Source: Pseudomonadota bacterium
Lineage (GTDB): Bacteria > SAR324 > XYD2-FULL-50-16 > JAHJRI01
Assembly: GCA_022360105.1 (NCBI GenBank)
Contig: JAKSDL010000010.1
Coordinates: 1 to 28,579, forward strand
Reading direction: 5' to 3'
DNA length: 28,579 nucleotides
Each line of letters begins with the position of its first letter. Position 1 is the stretch's first letter. Shown piece after piece: positions 24,459 through 28,579 of the stretch. The position numbers and the translations under genes are program-made. Under the pieces are notes generated by a model, which saw nothing but the letters and a program-made list of their open reading frames with translations, was not told where the DNA came from and made no database searches.

Positions 24459-25949
24459 ATGAGCAAAATAGTAATGGCGTTAGACCAGGGAACCAGCAGT
24501 TCCAGAACAGTTTTATTTAATGAACAGGGGGAAGCAATCGCATCGGCTAACCAGCCATTTGGTTCCTCATTCCCACATTCCGGCTGGGTCGAGCAGGACC
24601 CCCAGGAGATCTGGTTATCTCAGAAAAACACCATCGAACGAGCTTTGTCCAAAGCAAGTCTGAAAATGTCGGATGTCACAGCCATTGGCATCACCAACCA
24701 ACGGGAAACCACTATTGCCTGGAACAGGGAAACAGGTATGCCCGTAGGCAAGGCAATCGTCTGGCAATGTAGAAGAACCGCCGATTTCTGCCAGGAATTG
24801 ATCCAGGAAGGATTTGATAAGACTATTCGCGAGAAGACAGGTCTGGTAACAGATTCTTATTTCTCAGGTACAAAAATGCGATGGTTATTGAACAATATCC
24901 CCGAAGCAAAAGACCTGGCGAAAGCCGGAAAGCTGGTGTTCGGAACAGTGGATAGCTGGCTGATCTGGAAACTGACAGGAGGAAAGGCTCATGCCACAGA
25001 CGCAACCAATGCTTCCAGAACGCTGATTTACAATATATTTGAAAACAAATGGGATCAGGAGATAGTAAACCGTCTGGACATCCCCATGGAATGCCTGCCG
25101 GAAGTTAAGGGGAGTAGTGAGATAATCGGACACACAGACCCAAGCGACTGGGGATCGGAAGTACCCATTTGTGGAGTAGCGGGTGACCAGCAAGCCGCAT
25201 TGTTTGGTCAGGCTTGTTTTGAAAAGGGCATGGCTAAAAACACCTATGGTACCGGCTGCTTCATGCTGATCAATTCAGGTACCACGCCCAAGCTGTCTGA
25301 TCATGGATTGTTGACCACAATCGCCTGGAAACTGGGCGACGAAGTGACTTATGCATTGGAAGGATCGGTATTTATGGGTGGGGCCTTAATCCAATGGCAA
25401 AGAGATAATCTAAACCTTTTTTCCGATGCCGCCGAAACCGAGGCCATGGCAACGTCAATCTCCGATACGGACGGACTGTATATCGTACCAGCCTTTGTCG
25501 GGCTTGGTGCTCCGCATTGGGACTCGTACGCCAGGGGACTGATGATTGGTATTACCCGTGATACAGGCAAAAACCAAATGGTACGAGCAGCACTGGAAGC
25601 CATTGCATATCAATCCTACGATCTGCTGAAATGCATGGAAAATGACACCAGTACGGAATTAAAGGTTCTCCGCGTTGATGGTGGCGCTACTGCCAATAAT
25701 TTTCTCTGTCAGTTTCAGGCTGATATCTTAAAACGGGATGTAAGCCGACCAAAAATCATTGAAACCACCGCCATGGGTGCTGCATTTTTAGCCGGGCTTG
25801 CTGCCGGGGTTTGGAAAGATCTGGACCACATTACCCAGATGTGGAAAGAAGACAGGAGATTTGCCCCGGAAAAAAGCCAACAAGAGATCGATACCCTCCT
25901 CAAGGGCTGGCAAAAAGCCCTGGATCGCTCTAAAAACTGGATCTCTTGA
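24459..25949 (+). CDS. glpK: glycerol kinase
   Basis: FGGY-family kinase of 496 aa that phosphorylates glycerol to sn-glycerol 3-phosphate. DQGTSSSR (9-16) is the phosphate-binding start, GITNQRETT and WQCRRTADFC form the substrate region, GVAGDQQAALFGQ (about 239-251) and NTYGTGCFML are the family signatures, and LRVDGGATANNFLCQFQADIL lies in the C-terminal ATPase half. Length and motifs equal canonical GlpK. AGGAGG four bases ahead of the ATG is an excellent ribosome site. No glpF or glpD neighbour is present, and a repeat begins within a few bases of the stop. It may feed phospholipid synthesis or glycerol catabolism. Confidence 0.97.
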   Translation: MSKIVMALDQGTSSSRTVLFNEQGEAIASANQPFGSSFPHSGWVEQDPQEIWLSQKNTIERALSKASLKMSDVTAIGITNQRETTIAWNRETGMPVGKAIVWQCRRTADFCQELIQEGFDKTIREKTGLVTDSYFSGTKMRWLLNNIPEAKDLAKAGKLVFGTVDSWLIWKLTGGKAHATDATNASRTLIYNIFENKWDQEIVNRLDIPMECLPEVKGSSEIIGHTDPSDWGSEVPICGVAGDQQAALFGQACFEKGMAKNTYGTGCFMLINSGTTPKLSDHGLLTTIAWKLGDEVTYALEGSVFMGGALIQWQRDNLNLFSDAAETEAMATSISDTDGLYIVPAFVGLGAPHWDSYARGLMIGITRDTGKNQMVRAALEAIAYQSYDLLKCMENDTSTELKVLRVDGGATANNFLCQFQADILKRDVSRPKIIETTAMGAAFLAGLAAGVWKDLDHITQMWKEDRRFAPEKSQQEIDTLLKGWQKALDRSKNWIS

Positions 25950-25952
25950 ACA

Positions 25953-26030
25953 TTTTTGATTTGAGATTTTAGATTGATGATTTAAGATTTTCAGCTAGTG
26001 CCGGCTACGCCGGCGCTTTAGATATTGAAA
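25953..26030 (+). repeat. composite hairpin repeat, copy 7, after glpK
   Basis: AT tail with GATTTGAGATTTTAGATTG and ATTTAAGATTTTCAG, then hairpin GCCGGC-TAC-GCCGGC (26000-26014). It starts within five bases of the glpK stop. The rest of the 329-bp gap up to rarD (26031-26278) shows no gene; a TTGACA at 26225 has no matching -10. Confidence 0.75.
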
Positions 26031-26278
26031 AAAGGATATTAATTGTATCGGTCATCTTTTATTTAATGACTAATCGATGTCCACCTTTACCCACTCCGCA
26101 TCCCAACCAAAACTCTTTTCTCGATTCAATCCGTATCTTCTGCTTTTTGTTTCTCCCATTTCCTCATCGGTTTGTGTCTCATTAATTCATATATATCAGT
26201 TTTAAAGGCTATCATTGGCAAAACTTGACAAAGCGAGTAGATTAGCAAGTTGGATGTCATTCAGGAGAGAAGGGATTC

Positions 26279-27181
26279 ATGACAAAAAGCAAAATAGGAA
26301 AAGGAGACCCTGCTTCCATCGCAGGTCTTTCATCCGGAGTGATTGCATACTTGATTTGGGGATTAAGTCCTGTTTACTGGAAGGAACTGCAACATATACC
26401 GGCATTTGAAATTATCAATCACAGGATTTTCTGGTCTTTCTGTTTTTTAATGATATTAATGGTCGTTTTAAAACAGTTACCGGACTTCGTTAGCATTTTA
26501 AAAAAGCCAAAAGTTCTGTTGACGCTGGTATTCACCTCTGTCTTGGTAAGTGTTAACTGGCTGGTTTACATCTGGTCGGTGAACAACGGTTATATTTTGC
26601 AGGCCAGCCTGGGCTATTATATCAACCCTTTGGTTAATGTACTGCTGGGAATGGTTTTCCTAAAAGAGCGATTGCGCAGATTGCAGATACTGGCTGTTAT
26701 TCTGGCCGGTTGCGGTGTTTTATATCTGACCATCTTCTATGCCACCTTCCCCTGGGTTTCTCTGACACTGGCATTTACATTCGGGTTTTATGCACTTATC
26801 AGAAAAACAGCGGCTGCAAGTTCTTTAGCAGGACTGACAATAGAAACCATGCTCTTGTCCATTCCTGCCTCAATCTACTTAATTTATTTGCAACAATTGG
26901 GAATCGGTTCCCTGGGGAAATTCGGGCTTTATACGGACAGTTTTTTAATAGGTACAGCTCTTGTTACAGCCATCCCTTTGTTACTTTTCAACCTGGCAGG
27001 CAAACGTTTAATGCTGGCAACCCTTGGATTTTTGCAGTACCTGGCACCCACCTGCATGTTTCTAATTGGGGTGGTTCTGTGGGGAAATGATCTGGTTCCC
27101 GCTCAAATCATCAGCTTTGGTTTCATCTGGGTAGCCCTGGCATTGTACTCGGCTGACAACTTGGTACACTTTAGATTTTAG
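26279..27181 (+). CDS. rarD: EamA/RarD-family permease
   Basis: A 300-aa integral membrane transporter of the drug/metabolite superfamily, RarD branch, with about ten membrane helices in two EamA-like halves. IAYLIWGLSPVYWKEL (23-38), NWLVYIWSVNNGYILQASLGYYINPL (about 90-115) and LLLFNLAGKRL...LGFLQYLAPTCMFLIGV are RarD hallmarks. The substrate of the family is not established (RarD is historically linked to chloramphenicol sensitivity). The ATG has an AGGAGAGAAGGGA ribosome region just upstream. The C-terminal HFRF and stop come from a repeat that continues into the downstream gap. Confidence 0.93.
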   Translation: MTKSKIGKGDPASIAGLSSGVIAYLIWGLSPVYWKELQHIPAFEIINHRIFWSFCFLMILMVVLKQLPDFVSILKKPKVLLTLVFTSVLVSVNWLVYIWSVNNGYILQASLGYYINPLVNVLLGMVFLKERLRRLQILAVILAGCGVLYLTIFYATFPWVSLTLAFTFGFYALIRKTAAASSLAGLTIETMLLSIPASIYLIYLQQLGIGSLGKFGLYTDSFLIGTALVTAIPLLLFNLAGKRLMLATLGFLQYLAPTCMFLIGVVLWGNDLVPAQIISFGFIWVALALYSADNLVHFRF

Positions 27182-27262
27182 AATTGATTTTTATATTGGT
27201 CGGCTTTGCCGACACATACTGAAAATCTTAAATCATCAATCTAAGATCTAAAATCTAAAGTG
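27167..27262 (+). repeat. composite hairpin repeat, copy 8, overlapping the rarD stop
   Basis: The tail starts inside the last codons of rarD. It is followed by TTTTTATATTGG, hairpin GTCGGC-TTT-GCCGAC (27199-27213), CTGAAAATCTTAAATCATC and AGATCT-containing tail to about 27260. Only the second type of hairpin (ATATTGG-flanked) is present. Confidence 0.8.
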
Positions 27263-27397
27263 CCAAACCCGTTCTTGTTGATAACATTTAAGAAATCATG
27301 TATTTTGAACAATAGAAAATGGGATCGAGGCTTGAGTTTTCCGGTCCTGTTGAAGTTTAAGATATTGAACAAACAGAATTCGAAGGTTTTGATTACC

Positions 27398-28351
27398 ATG
27401 GCTGAAGACTATTACAAATTGCTGGGTGTTAGCAAAACAGCTACAAAAAACGAGATCAAGAAAGCGTACAAAAAACTGGCAATGAAGTACCACCCCGATA
27501 AAAACAAGGGGAACAAGCAAGCTGAGGAAAAATTCAAGAAGATCAACGAAGCATATGCTGTTCTAAGCGATGACAACAAGCGTAAGCAATACGACAACTT
27601 TGGTGCAGAGGGCTTCTCCAACCGGTTTTCTCAGGAAGATATTTTTCGTGGCTTTGATTTCGGGAATATTTTTGAAGAATTTGGAATGGGTGGTGATATC
27701 TTTTCCAACATTTTTGGTGGTGGTGGTGGGCCTCAAAGAGGAGGACAAGGTTCTCCCTTTTCCTTTAACTTTGGCGATGGAGGCGATCCTTTTGGCAGAG
27801 CCTCTCAATCCAGACCTTCCGGAACCCGGCATCAGAATTTAAACAGAGAGCTGGAATTAAAACTCTCGTTCGAAGAAGCTATTGCCGGTGGCAAAAAAAC
27901 GATCTCCTTTAATGCCGGTGGCGGATTAGACCGGATTATGATTTCAATTCCTCCCGGTATTGAGGAAGGCAAAAAACTGAAGGTTAAAGGAAAAGGTAGT
28001 GTTGATCCGCTAACGGGAAGAAAAGGAGATTTATACTGCAGAGTGATGATCAGCCCCCATCCTGATTTTAAAAGGGAAGGCAACGATCTTATTATCGAAA
28101 ATGAAGTCAAGCTGACAGATTTGGTATTAGGTGGTAAAACTGCTGTAACCACACTGGACGGATCCAAAATTGAGTTAAAAATTCCTGCTCTGTCCAAAAA
28201 CAACTCTTTTCTTAGGGTCAAAGGAAAAGGCGTTCCTGTTTCCGAAGGTCAACCGGGAAACCTTCTGGTCAAACTCGTGGTCAAACTTCCCGAGGAACTC
28301 AACACCAAACAAAAAGACCTCTTCAAAAAACTAGCCGGAACAGGACTCTAG
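27398..28351 (+). CDS. DnaJ/CbpA-type J-domain co-chaperone without zinc finger
   Basis: A 317-aa class B J-protein that would stimulate DnaK ATPase. The J domain occupies residues 1-70 with HPD at 32-34. A Gly/Phe-rich segment (79-140, [16 protein letters not shown]) follows, then two DnaJ C-terminal beta domains (about 148-317), and no CxxCxGxG zinc-finger repeats. This matches CbpA/DnaJ2-type proteins. I start at 27398 ([11 protein letters not shown]), where the J domain begins. A longer frame to 27260 would start inside repeat tail DNA and add 46 unrelated residues. GAAGG lies about 11 bases before the ATG. No dnaK or grpE is nearby. Confidence 0.93.
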   Translation: MAEDYYKLLGVSKTATKNEIKKAYKKLAMKYHPDKNKGNKQAEEKFKKINEAYAVLSDDNKRKQYDNFGAEGFSNRFSQEDIFRGFDFGNIFEEFGMGGDIFSNIFGGGGGPQRGGQGSPFSFNFGDGGDPFGRASQSRPSGTRHQNLNRELELKLSFEEAIAGGKKTISFNAGGGLDRIMISIPPGIEEGKKLKVKGKGSVDPLTGRKGDLYCRVMISPHPDFKREGNDLIIENEVKLTDLVLGGKTAVTTLDGSKIELKIPALSKNNSFLRVKGKGVPVSEGQPGNLLVKLVVKLPEELNTKQKDLFKKLAGTGL

Positions 28352-28352
28352 G

Positions 28353-28470
28353 TATTTTAGATTTATGATCTTAGATTTTAGATTTACAGGGTATGCAGGC
28401 GGAGCCTGCAAATTTTATATTGGTCGGCAAAGCCGACACTTCCTTAAAATCATAAATCTAAGATCTGAGT
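28353..28470 (+). repeat. composite hairpin repeat, copy 9 (two hairpins, both tails)
   Basis: The most complete copy. Left tail TATTTTAGATTTATGATC, then ACAGGGTATG, hairpin 1 TGCAGGC-GGA-GCCTGCA (28394-28410), spacer TTTTATATTGG, hairpin 2 GTCGGC-AAA-GCCGAC (28423-28437), then right tail. The tails themselves pair: 28357-28369 with 28449-28461, 13 bp perfect. The element begins two bases after the dnaJ-type gene stop. The last 109 bp of the window are AT-rich with no gene. Confidence 0.8.
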
Positions 28471-28579
28471 CCACTCCGAAAAGTGAAAAACAGTTTAATA
28501 AAGATTGATAATTCAGTTGATATATCAATTAGTTAGTTTATAATTAGTTAAAAATATTCACACTTTGTATTGCAGGTAC

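Noticed and set aside
26225..26230. Perfect TTGACA upstream of rarD
   Set aside because: No acceptable -10 sequence at 15-19 bp spacing.
27260..27397. N-terminal extension of the DnaJ-type protein
   Set aside because: The 46 extra residues derive from repeat tail and non-coding sequence; the J domain begins at 27398.
21408..28470. CRISPR array from the recurrent palindromes
   Set aside because: Spacing is irregular (hundreds to thousands of bases), arms vary, and genes lie between copies; no cas genes.

Overview
The window reads as a chromosomal segment of a motile Gram-negative bacterium with AT-leaning DNA (roughly 40-45% GC by eye). Support comes from two transmembrane chemoreceptors, a lipoprotein with a lipobox, a receiver/PAS/HisKA_2 sensor kinase and a split ADP-forming acetyl-CoA synthetase. 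The gene mix resembles deltaproteobacterial-type (Desulfobacterota-like) or neighbouring environmental lineages, but that is a weak inference. No rRNA, tRNA, CRISPR array, phage gene or intact transposase was seen.

Layout. 1-2.9 kb: a chemoreceptor (+) with a repeated C-terminal tail. 2.9-6.9 kb: minus-strand genes for a metallo-beta-lactamase-fold hydrolase and a cupin, then a tightly packed trio (saccharopine-dehydrogenase-like oxidoreductase, GyrI-like ligand-binding protein, aldo/keto reductase). 7.6-10.1 kb: two minus-strand exported proteins of unknown function, one secreted or periplasmic and one a lipoprotein. 10.2-12.1 kb: a minus-strand group of a methyltransferase, a small membrane protein and a TrmO-like tRNA methyltransferase. 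12.8-18.5 kb: a second, larger chemoreceptor with a duplicated sensor module, followed by a receiver/PAS/histidine-kinase protein. 18.6-21.3 kb: a large minus-strand protein with an N-terminal cyclic-nucleotide-binding domain and no recognised output domain. 21.7-28.4 kb: housekeeping metabolism and stress genes (acetyl-CoA synthetase beta and alpha, glycerol kinase, RarD-type permease, DnaJ-family co-chaperone).

The genes form two functional themes: environmental sensing (two receptors, a PAS kinase, a cNMP-binding protein) and central carbon or small-molecule metabolism. The receptors both end in an aromatic-x-x-aromatic pentapeptide of the CheR-tether type.

The most unusual signal is not a protein. 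The right-hand 7 kb, plus one copy near 10.77 kb, carries a family of intergenic composite repeats. They have AT-rich tails built on TTTAGATTTTAGA or its complement, around one or two short hairpins with 3-nt loops. The arm sequences differ from copy to copy while the pairing is preserved. Copies sit against stop codons, and in two unrelated genes (acetyl-CoA synthetase alpha and rarD) the repeat itself supplies the last codons and the stop, giving both proteins the same C-terminal HFRF. A second palindromic repeat (GATGGGCAAC type) and a perfect 20-bp inverted repeat at 7.0 kb are also present.
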